NCBI GenBank assembly: GCA_942491735.1
Contig: CALOCN010000017.1
Coordinates: 1-47,549 of the forward strand
Reading direction: 5' to 3'
Length of the DNA: 47,549 nt
Origin: CALOCN01 sp942491735
GTDB taxonomy: Bacteria; Eisenbacteria; RBG-16-71-46; JABDJR01
Shown in pieces: positions 40,553 to 47,549 of this stretch (positions within the stretch are counted from its first letter, which is position 1; the number at the start of each line of letters is the position of its first letter). The notes beneath the pieces were generated by a model. The model did not search any database, had not been told where the DNA came from, and saw nothing but the letters and a program-made list of their open reading frames with translations. The position numbers were made by a program, and so were the translations under genes.

Positions 40553-41070
40553 GTACCCTCCTGAGTGTCTATGCCGGGGGCGGTAACGTGGGCACCCTCT
40601 GGGGACTCCTGGAGACGAACCAGGACGGCGCCGAGGACTACACGCCCTACCTGGAGAGCGCCGACCTCTATCCCTACGGGATGCAGAACGAGGCCGTCTT
40701 CACCGGATGCTGGATCATGCTGACCTGGGACACCGAGGCGGTGGTCCGGGTCACGCCGGTCCTCGACGGCGTCGCCTACGATGGCACGAACGGCACGACC
40801 GATGAGCGGACCTACCTGGACCTGGCGGCGCAGACCGCACGGCGCACCCAGACGTTCGAGGTGCCACTGACCCGGCGCCTGTTGGACAGCTATGACGGCG
40901 TCACGGAGATTGGGCGGTTGGCGATGCGCGGCCAGCGGATACGGCTCCAGGTCGACCTCCTGGGGGCGCTGGGAGACGGCGACCTCATCTTCGAGGGAGT
41001 GCTCCTGGAGCATGAGGCGGCGTTGACGACGATCGACCCGTTGCTGGCGCCGAACGTGGTGCCGACATGA
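40549..41070 (+). CDS. Tail-associated beta protein
   Basis: 173 residues from a GTG in GTGA overlap, MSTLLSVYAGGGNVGTLWGL. Alternating strands (GCWIMLTWDTEAVVRVTPVL, TFEVPLTRRLLD) suggest a beta sandwich. Its place between the nozzle and ejection genes fits a tail or needle component. No family is recognised. Confidence 0.6.
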   Translation: MSTLLSVYAGGGNVGTLWGLLETNQDGAEDYTPYLESADLYPYGMQNEAVFTGCWIMLTWDTEAVVRVTPVLDGVAYDGTNGTTDERTYLDLAAQTARRTQTFEVPLTRRLLDSYDGVTEIGRLAMRGQRIRLQVDLLGALGDGDLIFEGVLLEHEAALTTIDPLLAPNVVPT

Positions 41071-41252
41071 AACTGACCCAGGTCAAGACCGAGACGGTGA
41101 CCGCGACCAGCGCCAGCGCCTTGGACGATGCGATCCAGACGTTCATCCTGACGAAGCCCACCGCGACGTTCGTGGGGGTGCAGTACCAGATCGACTTCAA
41201 GAGTGACCACAGCGCGAAGGAATACACCGCTTTTCTCGTCTACACGGAGTAG
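41067..41252 (+). CDS. 61-residue hypothetical protein
   Basis: Starts MKLTQVKTETVTATSASALD. The pattern (short strand, a helix SALDDAIQTFILT, then VGVQYQIDFKSDH and AFLVYTE) resembles small Cse60-like phage/sporulation proteins. ATGA overlap with the previous gene. Function unknown. Confidence 0.55.
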   Translation: MKLTQVKTETVTATSASALDDAIQTFILTKPTATFVGVQYQIDFKSDHSAKEYTAFLVYTE

Positions 41253-41255
41253 CCC

Positions 41256-41912
41256 ATGCCCAGCATGATGCCGGTCAACACGATGATGAACAGCGGCACG
41301 GCGCCGCCCGAGAAGCGGGGGCCGTTCTGGCGGGCGCTGGCGGGTCGCAACAGCATGAACAACCCCGCCTACTGGGGCAACAAGATGGGTGCGGCGGCCA
41401 ACGAGGAGGGGGACTACTCCTACGGTGTGGAGCGCGACGCCTACAAGCGGGCCCGTGACTGGGACCCCGAGGACGCCTACAAGGAGTACATGGGTGGGGC
41501 CCGGAGCGCGGCGGAGGACTCCCTCGGCACGCAACTCAAGGCGCTGGCAGGCCAGGCCGTGGGGGGTGGGCGGCTCAACACCGGCTTCTACGACCTCGAC
41601 CAGGGCGACGTGGCCCGCAACATCTGGGGCGACTATGGTCGCACGATGTCGAGCGCGGCGCTCCAGACGGCGGGGATGAAGCAGAACCAGAACTTCGGCC
41701 TGCTGGAGTACGGCGCCGGGACCCGGAATCGGTACTACGACCTCCTGGCCTCGAACTACGACCGGACCACCGCCGAGAAGAACGCGAGAGACGCGAAGAA
41801 GGGCGGCTTCCTCAAAACGCTGGGCAAGATCGGCGGCGGACTGCTGGGGAGTGTGGCGGGTCCGATCGGGACGGCGTTCGGGGCCAGCGTCGCTGGCAAA
41901 CTTTTCAAGTAG
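41256..41912 (+). CDS. Putative ejection (internal virion) protein
   Basis: 218 residues starting MPSMMPVNTMMNSGTAPPEK. Ala/Gly/Asn-rich, helical, with a C-terminal region where a basic stretch (KNARDAKKGGFLKTLGK) leads to a Gly/Ala/Val hydrophobic segment (IGGGLLGSVAGPIGTAFGAS). This layout is common in podovirus ejection proteins that make a membrane conduit. It precedes two larger internal proteins, supporting the call. Confidence 0.6.
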   Translation: MPSMMPVNTMMNSGTAPPEKRGPFWRALAGRNSMNNPAYWGNKMGAAANEEGDYSYGVERDAYKRARDWDPEDAYKEYMGGARSAAEDSLGTQLKALAGQAVGGGRLNTGFYDLDQGDVARNIWGDYGRTMSSAALQTAGMKQNQNFGLLEYGAGTRNRYYDLLASNYDRTTAEKNARDAKKGGFLKTLGKIGGGLLGSVAGPIGTAFGASVAGKLFK

Positions 41913-41921
41913 GAGGGCGCT

Positions 41922-42839
41922 ATGGCACGATGGTCTCCCACAGTCGCCCCGCGCCCGGTCAGCCCGTTCTGGGATTCGTTCAACGCGGAACTGGGCCGGT
42001 CGCTGGCCGACTCGCCCGCGCAGAACATCGCCTACCAGCGGAACCAGATGGCCCGCGAGGAACTCGACCGCCGCAACCGGCGGGACGAGGAGGAGCGCCC
42101 GCTACGCCTGGAGCAGTCGGGCTACGCCCCGGTGCCCACCTGGACGATGGGCCCGAGTGCTATCCCCGGCCTGACCGGCACACGGATTCCCCTGGTCGAG
42201 GGCGGAGCGCCAACCACGGGCGTCGGCAACGACGTGTGGCAGTACGCGCCAGGGAAAGCCCTGGAGCGCCGGGACGCCCTGGACCAGCAAGCGGAGCTTC
42301 GCGGGGTGCGGACGCGGCTCCGGGGCGCGGGGGAAGTGGAGCGGGCGATCAACGAGGAGCAAGGCACCGACCGCCCGCTCAGTTTCGGGGTGGACGTCGA
42401 GGGCCGGTCCCTGGACAACGACCCCAGCCCCTTCGCCTATCGGATGTCGGCCCGGGACAAGGTGAGCTACGGGCTCACGGGACGCCTGCCAGGGCAGAGC
42501 AGTCGCGGGGGGAGTAGTGGCACCACGCGGCTCATCCAGCAGGATGACGGCACCTACCTCTGGGCGGACCCGAACAGCCGCTCGTTCGAGCAGGCCGAGT
42601 TCGAGGGCGGACCGGTGCGTGGGAAGATGCCGAGCGGCCCCGCTCGGACGGAGGCGGACCGGATCGCCTACGAGGACAACCAGTTCTTCGCCAAGCGGTA
42701 TGCCGAGTACCTCAAGCCGGACAAGTGGGGCGTGAAGCTCTCCCCGGAGGCGGCCACCGAGAAGGCCCAGCAGGACGTGGCGATCCGCCAGCGTCAGCGT
42801 CGGGCCCAGCGGCTCGGCGCGGGACTGGACGAGGAATGA
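41922..42839 (+). CDS. Putative second ejection protein
   Basis: 305 residues starting MARWSPTVAPRPVSPFWDSF, behind TAGGAGGGCGCT. Rich in charged and Gln residues (AREELDRRNRRDEEERPLRL, RQRQRRAQRLGAGL), largely disordered or helical. It lies between the first ejection-like gene and the giant gene, where podoviruses encode internal proteins. It overlaps the giant gene's start as ATGA. No family is recognised. Confidence 0.6.
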   Translation: MARWSPTVAPRPVSPFWDSFNAELGRSLADSPAQNIAYQRNQMAREELDRRNRRDEEERPLRLEQSGYAPVPTWTMGPSAIPGLTGTRIPLVEGGAPTTGVGNDVWQYAPGKALERRDALDQQAELRGVRTRLRGAGEVERAINEEQGTDRPLSFGVDVEGRSLDNDPSPFAYRMSARDKVSYGLTGRLPGQSSRGGSSGTTRLIQQDDGTYLWADPNSRSFEQAEFEGGPVRGKMPSGPARTEADRIAYEDNQFFAKRYAEYLKPDKWGVKLSPEAATEKAQQDVAIRQRQRRAQRLGAGLDEE

Positions 42840-45800
42840 TCCAGGACCCGAAGCCCCCTCGGAAGAAGCGGGCGATTCTCGACTCGCTTCTCCGGGACCC
42901 CCTGTCGGACACCTGGTCCGATGAGGAGGTGCTTCGGCGCGTCCAGGAGATTGCCGCCCAGGAGCGGGCGCCTGCCCCGCCGCCCACCGTCGCCCCCGTC
43001 TACGCCGCCCCACCGGCGGACCGCGTGGCCCCGCTCACGCCGCGCCCCATCATGGAGGTGCCGCGCTCGAACCAGTTGAGCGAGAACCTGCGCCAGATGG
43101 CGCGGTCGTTCACGACGGCGCCGGACATGGCGGAGGATGTCCCCTTCCTGCCCGCGCCGGTCCACACGAACGCGCTCCCGCCCCGGCCCAGTGCCGCCGG
43201 GCTGGAGGCGACCCCGCTCTCGAAGCGCCTGCGCCCCGAGCCGGACCCCAACGCACCCCCGCCGATCTACACCGCGCCCCGGCCCACGAAGGAGTCCTTC
43301 GCGCCGTCCAGCTTCGACAGCTACCGGATGCCTACCCTGGAAGTGGGGCCGGAGGACGTCACGACGTCGAAGCCGATGGGCGCGATCGAATCGAAGCTCC
43401 GCCGGGCGCCTTACGAGCGGACCACCCGCGAGTCGCCGTTCGTGGACTTGGCGAAGATTCAGGCCGCCGACGCCAAGCTGGGCGCCCGTCTGGCATCGCC
43501 GGACCTGACCCCAGAGGACCGGGCAGACCTCCAGGCCGTTCGGACCAACCTCCAGCAACAGATGGAACTGGGGCGGCGGTTCGGGATGGGGGGCGTGGGC
43601 GCCTCGAAGGCCGCCCAGTTCGGACTCCAGGCGTATGATGCCGCGACGCTGGGCTGGTCCGGCGCGGAGTACCAGAAGGAACTGGCGAAGCGGTACGAGG
43701 ATGGGACCTTCATCTCGCCCCAGGACGTGGAAGCGGTCCTGGGCGAACCCCTCGCATCGTCCACGACGCCGGTCCCTGGCGGCGCGGGCGTCGCCGGACA
43801 GTTCGTCGCCGGAGCCGCCACGTTCATGGGCGGCGAACGGCTCCTGGGGAAGGCCACCCAGGCGTTGGCGGGGAGCCGGTTCAAGGCCCTGGCCCGTCCG
43901 GCAGAGGCGTACTTCGACTTGGCCTACCGTCCGATCCAGCCCCGCACCTCCGCGCTCGGGTACGCGCTCAAGCGCGGCGTACAAGGGGCGTTCCAGGGGG
44001 CGCCGGTCGGGGTCGGGATCGACGCGATCCGCGCCGTGAACGAGGGGCGTCCGATTAGCGAGGGGATCATCGAAGGAGGCCGTGCCGGTGCCATGATCGG
44101 TGGCCTCATGGAGGCGGCGCTCCCCTTCCACCTGGGCGGGGCGGGAGCGCCGGTGCGGTTCGCTCAGGCCGCCGCCCAGCCGTTCAACCGTGGGTTCCAT
44201 CCGGAACTCCGGACCATGACCGACGACACCTATCGGCCAGGCCGCGACCCGCAGTACGCGGGGGCGCCGAGGGTGGCCGAGGGCTATATGCCGGGCATGG
44301 ACCCCCAGTACGCCGGACGGGACATCCGCCCTGACGTGGCCGAGGGCACCCGCCCGTACCCGGAACGGGTCGACGCGGAGGACCGTCCCCTGGCCGAGGA
44401 GATGCCGGGGGTGGTCGAGGAAGACCTCACACCAGGTCAGCGGGAGACGCGCCAGCGGATCGAGACGATGGAGGACCCGCTGGAGGAGTCGCTCCGCGCC
44501 CGTGAAGGGGAGGACCCCGAGCACACGTCCTACCGGGAGCGGATGCTTCTGCGGGAGCAAGCCGCCGCGATGCAACCGGCGTTGCCGCCGGAGGTCTACC
44601 GGGGGCCGGAGCGCCGGATGCAGATTCCGTCGGTCAGCGCCGACGACATTCTGAACCGGCACCGCCGGGCCACCGACGAACAGCCCGCCGGAGCGGCCAG
44701 GGGGTATGCGGGCGCCGAGGTGCTGGGCGGGATGGCGGCGGGTGGGGCGGTCAGTCTGGCCGCCGCCGGGCTCCTCCCCGAGGACACCGACCCCGAGACC
44801 CGCGCCCTGGTGGGCGTGGCCGCCTTCACGGCGGGCCTGGTGGGCGGTGGCGTGGGTGGAGCGATGCTGGCGCGGTCCTTCGGACGCGGTGGCGAGCGGC
44901 GGATGGCGTTCCCGCGCCTGCCGGAGCGGCGTCCGTCGTTCCTGGCGAACGAACGGGGTGGGGTGGGGACGCCGGAGGAGGCGCCCCGCTACCAGCCGGG
45001 CGAGGTGATTCAGGGCGGCTTGCAGAAGGACGACGCCGTGGCCCTCTCGCGGGACCTCAAGTTCCAGGAGGTCCCCCACCAGATGCGCCGGACATCGGAC
45101 GGCACGTTCGAGGTCGTGGCGAAGGGGAAGCCCCAGGAGCAGAAGCCGGGGACGGCGGTCGCGACCCGGGACGCGATGGCGATGACGGCCCCGACCGAGG
45201 ACGTGCCCTACACGCCGGGCGCCCCGCCGCATGAGAACCGCCCAACCCGTGGGAGCAAGGGCTTCAAGCTGGAGGTGGACCCCCAGGGCCGGTACTTCTC
45301 GCGCCTGGGTCGCCACCTGGAGTCGATCGACGCCAAGGAAGCGATGACAGCGGACGTGTGGCTCAAGCGGCTCAACAACAGCCAGGAGTTCAGCAACACG
45401 GAATACGACGCGGTCCTCAAGCCGGTCCTGGAGAAGATCGCGCAGGGCGACCCGGCAGCGACCGTCTTCCCCTGGCTCCAGGGGCGCATGGACATGATTG
45501 GCTCCCCGGACATCAATGCCCACATCCCCCCGGAGACGTGGGCGGACCGACGCTTCACGGCGACCGACCTGCTCTCCCTGGCGGAGAACAACCGGATTCG
45601 CCTGACCACAGAGCGGAGGGTTGGCGGGCAGGCGCCGCCGGACCCACGCCTGCGGATTCGGGAATCCTGGAACCAGGACCCCTACGGGTTCATGCGGGAA
45701 CACACGGCCTACGAGGAGAGTGGGCGCGGCGACCCGAGCAACCACCCGGCATGGGAGAGCCACGTCCAACGGCTGGAAACCGAGCAGGACGACGCCTCGG

Positions 45801-47549
45801 AGGCGGTGGACCAGGCCCGGACCGACCTCGCCGGGACGCTCGCCCCCAACGGGTACGGCGGCTACGACGCCGTGGACGGCCTCCCCAGTCCCGAGTACGG
45901 CGACTATGAGGCGGGACCAAATAACAGCCGCTACCAGGATTCGCGGAACACCCTTGTTGAGAGGATGGACGAGCGGAACTCGGAACTCCAGACCGAGTTC
46001 GAGCAGTCCGTCTACGAGGAATTGCGCCGGGACCTCCGGCGGGACTCCTCGGTTCGGACCAGTGACGACGCCAACGCGATCATCGGTGGCGACATCTTCC
46101 CGGACGGCCTGGAGGCGCGTTACGACCCCGAGACGACCCGCTGGGAAATCGTGGACGCCGAGGGGGAGCACCAGGTCGAGGGGCGTCCAGGTCAATCGTC
46201 GGGCGACGCTTGGGACGATCTCATCGACTTGATGTACGCCGATGAGTTCCAGGAGCACGTCTACGAGAAGGCCGCCGACGACTTCACGGACTACATCGAC
46301 ACCGACACCGCGATCAGCGAGCATGAGGCGTGGTGGGACCGGACGGTGGAGCACCTGGAGGCGCAGTCCCAGTACGAAGAAGTCCGCTACAACATGGACA
46401 CCGACCAGATCAAGGAGTGGCTGGAGGAGAACGGGCATGAACCGCCGGGCGACGCGCCCGACCCCAGCGACTACGGGCTCGCGATGGTCGATGACCGGAA
46501 CGGGGAGGTCTACTATGTCGTGGATGCGCCGGAAGGCGCGTTCGATGCGCCCACGGCGGGGGGCGGCGACGTCACCCTGCCGGACCGCGAACGGGGCCTG
46601 CTGGTCTACCAGCACAACGGCGAGTACCTGACGCCGGACCAGGCGCGAGCGTTCGAGGAGAACCGCATCCGGGACTTCGAGCAGATGACTCGCGAGGATA
46701 CCTGGGCCACGGACCCGGCCCGGTTCCTCCAGGCCCAGGAGGCGTGGCGGGCGCCGGTCCAGTCGGAACAGTGGCAACTGCACCTCAGGAACCTGCGGGC
46801 GCAACGCCAGCGGGCCCAGGAGCAGGCCCAGTCGCGGCACTCCGACTTGGATTTCGACGTCCATCTGGCCGGGGTCGACCCGGCGGTGCGTGCCGAGATG
46901 AAGGGCTTGGTGCGCCAGGGAGCCGAGGACCTCACCCTCGCCCTGGAGGATGTCGTCCCAGCACTCCAGCGCGTCTTCCATGAGGGGCAGGAGGCGGTCC
47001 CTCATGCGGACGCTGTGCAGGCCATGCAGGCCCGTGTCCGGGAGTGGGTGGAACGCCAGCCCGTAGCGACGGACATCTTGGGTGGGCAGATCAACGAGGC
47101 CGTGGGCCGGGGAGTCTTGCCCCTCGACGCCATCCCGCGCCGGGCCCCGGACTACGACCGGGGCGACGAGATGCGCTGGAGTACCTGGTCGCCCCATTTC
47201 GGGCAGTTGAACGAGGGGCAGACTTTCAGCACCCCCACGGAAGCGATCGCGGACGCCGTCGCCCGGTGGTGGCCCAAGCAGACCGCCTGGTTGCGGGACG
47301 CCGTCCGGAGCCAGCCCGACCAGATATTCCTGCGGCTACGGCGGTGGTTCGAGGCGCTCCGGCGGGTCAAGGCATCCGAAGACGAACTCCGGGCCGACGA
47401 AGGAGCCGAGGAAGACATTGTCCGGCGCTACCTCGCGGGCCGCCTCCCGCTCGACCCTGGTGGGGCGGAACCCACCCCGGAACACTTCGGCCTGGCGCGG
47501 CAACTGGACGGGTCGTACACCACGACCGCCGCCTGGGATCGTGACCGGC
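42836..47549 (+). CDS. Giant polyvalent internal virion protein, N-terminal part (3' end outside window)
   Basis: ATG at 42836 overlaps the preceding stop (ATGA); the frame stays open to the last base, at least 1571 codons. Visible: Pro-rich charged N-terminus (DPKPPRKKRAILDSLLRD), a Gly/Ala segment near 310-340 (GVAGQFVAGAATFMGGERLL), a Gly-zipper membrane-like segment near 625-675 (AGAEVLGGMAAGGAVSLAAA), then SRLGRHLESIDAKE and MTADVWLKRLNNSQEFSN near 820-850, which resemble the element preceding PPKYEEY in large polyvalent phage proteins. The rest is acidic and coiled. The right edge cuts it. By motif order the gene likely continues at base 1. A long leftward ORF opposite it is a shadow. 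Confidence 0.85.
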   Translation, partial: MIQDPKPPRKKRAILDSLLRDPLSDTWSDEEVLRRVQEIAAQERAPAPPPTVAPVYAAPPADRVAPLTPRPIMEVPRSNQLSENLRQMARSFTTAPDMAEDVPFLPAPVHTNALPPRPSAAGLEATPLSKRLRPEPDPNAPPPIYTAPRPTKESFAPSSFDSYRMPTLEVGPEDVTTSKPMGAIESKLRRAPYERTTRESPFVDLAKIQAADAKLGARLASPDLTPEDRADLQAVRTNLQQQMELGRRFGMGGVGASKAAQFGLQAYDAATLGWSGAEYQKELAKRYEDGTFISPQDVEAVLGEPLASSTTPVPGGAGVAGQFVAGAATFMGGERLLGKATQALAGSRFKALARPAEAYFDLAYRPIQPRTSALGYALKRGVQGAFQGAPVGVGIDAIRAVNEGRPISEGIIEGGRAGAMIGGLMEAALPFHLGGAGAPVRFAQAAAQPFNRGFHPELRTMTDDTYRPGRDPQYAGAPRVAEGYMPGMDPQYAGRDIRPDVAEGTRPYPERVDAEDRPLAEEMPGVVEEDLTPGQRETRQRIETMEDPLEESLRAREGEDPEHTSYRERMLLREQAAAMQPALPPEVYRGPERRMQIPSVSADDILNRHRRATDEQPAGAARGYAGAEVLGGMAAGGAVSLAAAGLLPEDTDPETRALVGVAAFTAGLVGGGVGGAMLARSFGRGGERRMAFPRLPERRPSFLANERGGVGTPEEAPRYQPGEVIQGGLQKDDAVALSRDLKFQEVPHQMRRTSDGTFEVVAKGKPQEQKPGTAVATRDAMAMTAPTEDVPYTPGAPPHENRPTRGSKGFKLEVDPQGRYFSRLGRHLESIDAKEAMTADVWLKRLNNSQEFSNTEYDAVLKPVLEKIAQGDPAATVFPWLQGRMDMIGSPDINAHIPPETWADRRFTATDLLSLAENNRIRLTTERRVGGQAPPDPRLRIRESWNQDPYGFMREHTAYEESGRGDPSNHPAWESHVQRLETEQDDASEAVDQARTDLAGTLAPNGYGGYDAVDGLPSPEYGDYEAGPNNSRYQDSRNTLVERMDERNSELQTEFEQSVYEELRRDLRRDSSVRTSDDANAIIGGDIFPDGLEARYDPETTRWEIVDAEGEHQVEGRPGQSSGDAWDDLIDLMYADEFQEHVYEKAADDFTDYIDTDTAISEHEAWWDRTVEHLEAQSQYEEVRYNMDTDQIKEWLEENGHEPPGDAPDPSDYGLAMVDDRNGEVYYVVDAPEGAFDAPTAGGGDVTLPDRERGLLVYQHNGEYLTPDQARAFEENRIRDFEQMTREDTWATDPARFLQAQEAWRAPVQSEQWQLHLRNLRAQRQRAQEQAQSRHSDLDFDVHLAGVDPAVRAEMKGLVRQGAEDLTLALEDVVPALQRVFHEGQEAVPHADAVQAMQARVREWVERQPVATDILGGQINEAVGRGVLPLDAIPRRAPDYDRGDEMRWSTWSPHFGQLNEGQTFSTPTEAIADAVARWWPKQTAWLRDAVRSQPDQIFLRLRRWFEALRRVKASEDELRADEGAEEDIVRRYLAGRLPLDPGGAEPTPEHFGLARQLDGSYTTTAAWDRDR

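Noticed and set aside
42794..47197. 1467-residue open frame on the minus strand opposite the right-hand giant gene
   Set aside because: Composition is Arg/Val/Gly/Leu-rich without domains; the forward frame has clear family motifs, gene overlap and a start. Long antisense frames are expected in GC-rich genes.
1..47549. Direct terminal repeats or exact circular closure
   Set aside because: The two ends share only one base, and a direct join shifts the giant gene out of frame; closure can only be proposed with a one-base overlap or small gap.

Overview
The window is most of the genome of a tailed bacteriophage with a short-tailed (podovirus-like) particle. It is GC-rich throughout and almost wholly coding. 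The evidence is a large terminase, a roughly 780-residue portal, an acidic scaffold-like protein, a major capsid protein, two portal-proximal adaptor-type proteins, a gp10-like tail nozzle and a giant internal (ejection) protein. I see no tape-measure, tail-tube or sheath genes. Lipoproteins, a spanin-like pair and a twin-arginine signal suggest a diderm host with GC-rich DNA. The wording of the lipoprotein N-termini (C-T-D-S-T-A-P) is reminiscent of Gemmatimonadota secreted proteins, but this is only a hint. I see no integrase, DNA polymerase, primase, RNA polymerase, tRNA or CRISPR array. All calls come from reading the sequence; no database search was run.

Layout. (1) 1-4044: 3' part of a giant polyvalent internal virion protein gene, open at the left edge. 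(2) 4041-6565 (+): lysis cassette with an N-acetylmuramoyl-L-alanine amidase, holin-like small membrane proteins, a His-rich lipoprotein and a coiled-coil spanin-like protein. (3) 6558-8529 (-): five leftward genes, including a small HTH protein and a DUF932 protein, with a folded intergenic element at 7416-7487. (4) 8530-8820: divergent promoter region with two sigma70-type promoters and an inverted GTCTAGTT box. (5) 8821-18296 (+): early/middle operon with YqaJ-type exonuclease, RecT, replication initiator with internal iteron-like repeats, helicase-loader-like protein, two HExxH proteins, RusA resolvase and many small unknowns. (6) 18326-18350: promoter/operator for the late genes. (7) 18360-30711: putative small terminase, membrane and Tat-signal proteins, large terminase, RyR-domain protein, LuxR-type HTH protein, portal, scaffold, capsid and capsid-associated proteins. 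(8) 30715-37331: receptor-binding/fibre region with two ConA-like proteins and a 1117-residue repeat-rich fibre. (9) 37328-42839: adaptors, nozzle, tail proteins and ejection proteins. (10) 42836-47549: 5' part of a giant gene, open at the right edge.

The genes at the two edges run in the same direction. The order of their family motifs suggests they are two halves of one gene of about 2,900 codons cut by an arbitrary linearisation point, so the window is probably a circularly permuted, almost complete genome. Direct end-to-end joining is out of frame; a one-base overlap or a small gap would restore the frame.

Most neighbouring genes overlap by ATGA, GTGA or TAATG, and I used these junctions to choose starts. 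The recombination set (exonuclease, annealing protein, resolvase) with an initiator and loader but no polymerase suggests that the phage starts replication itself, recruits the host replisome, and makes concatemers by recombination for terminase packaging.
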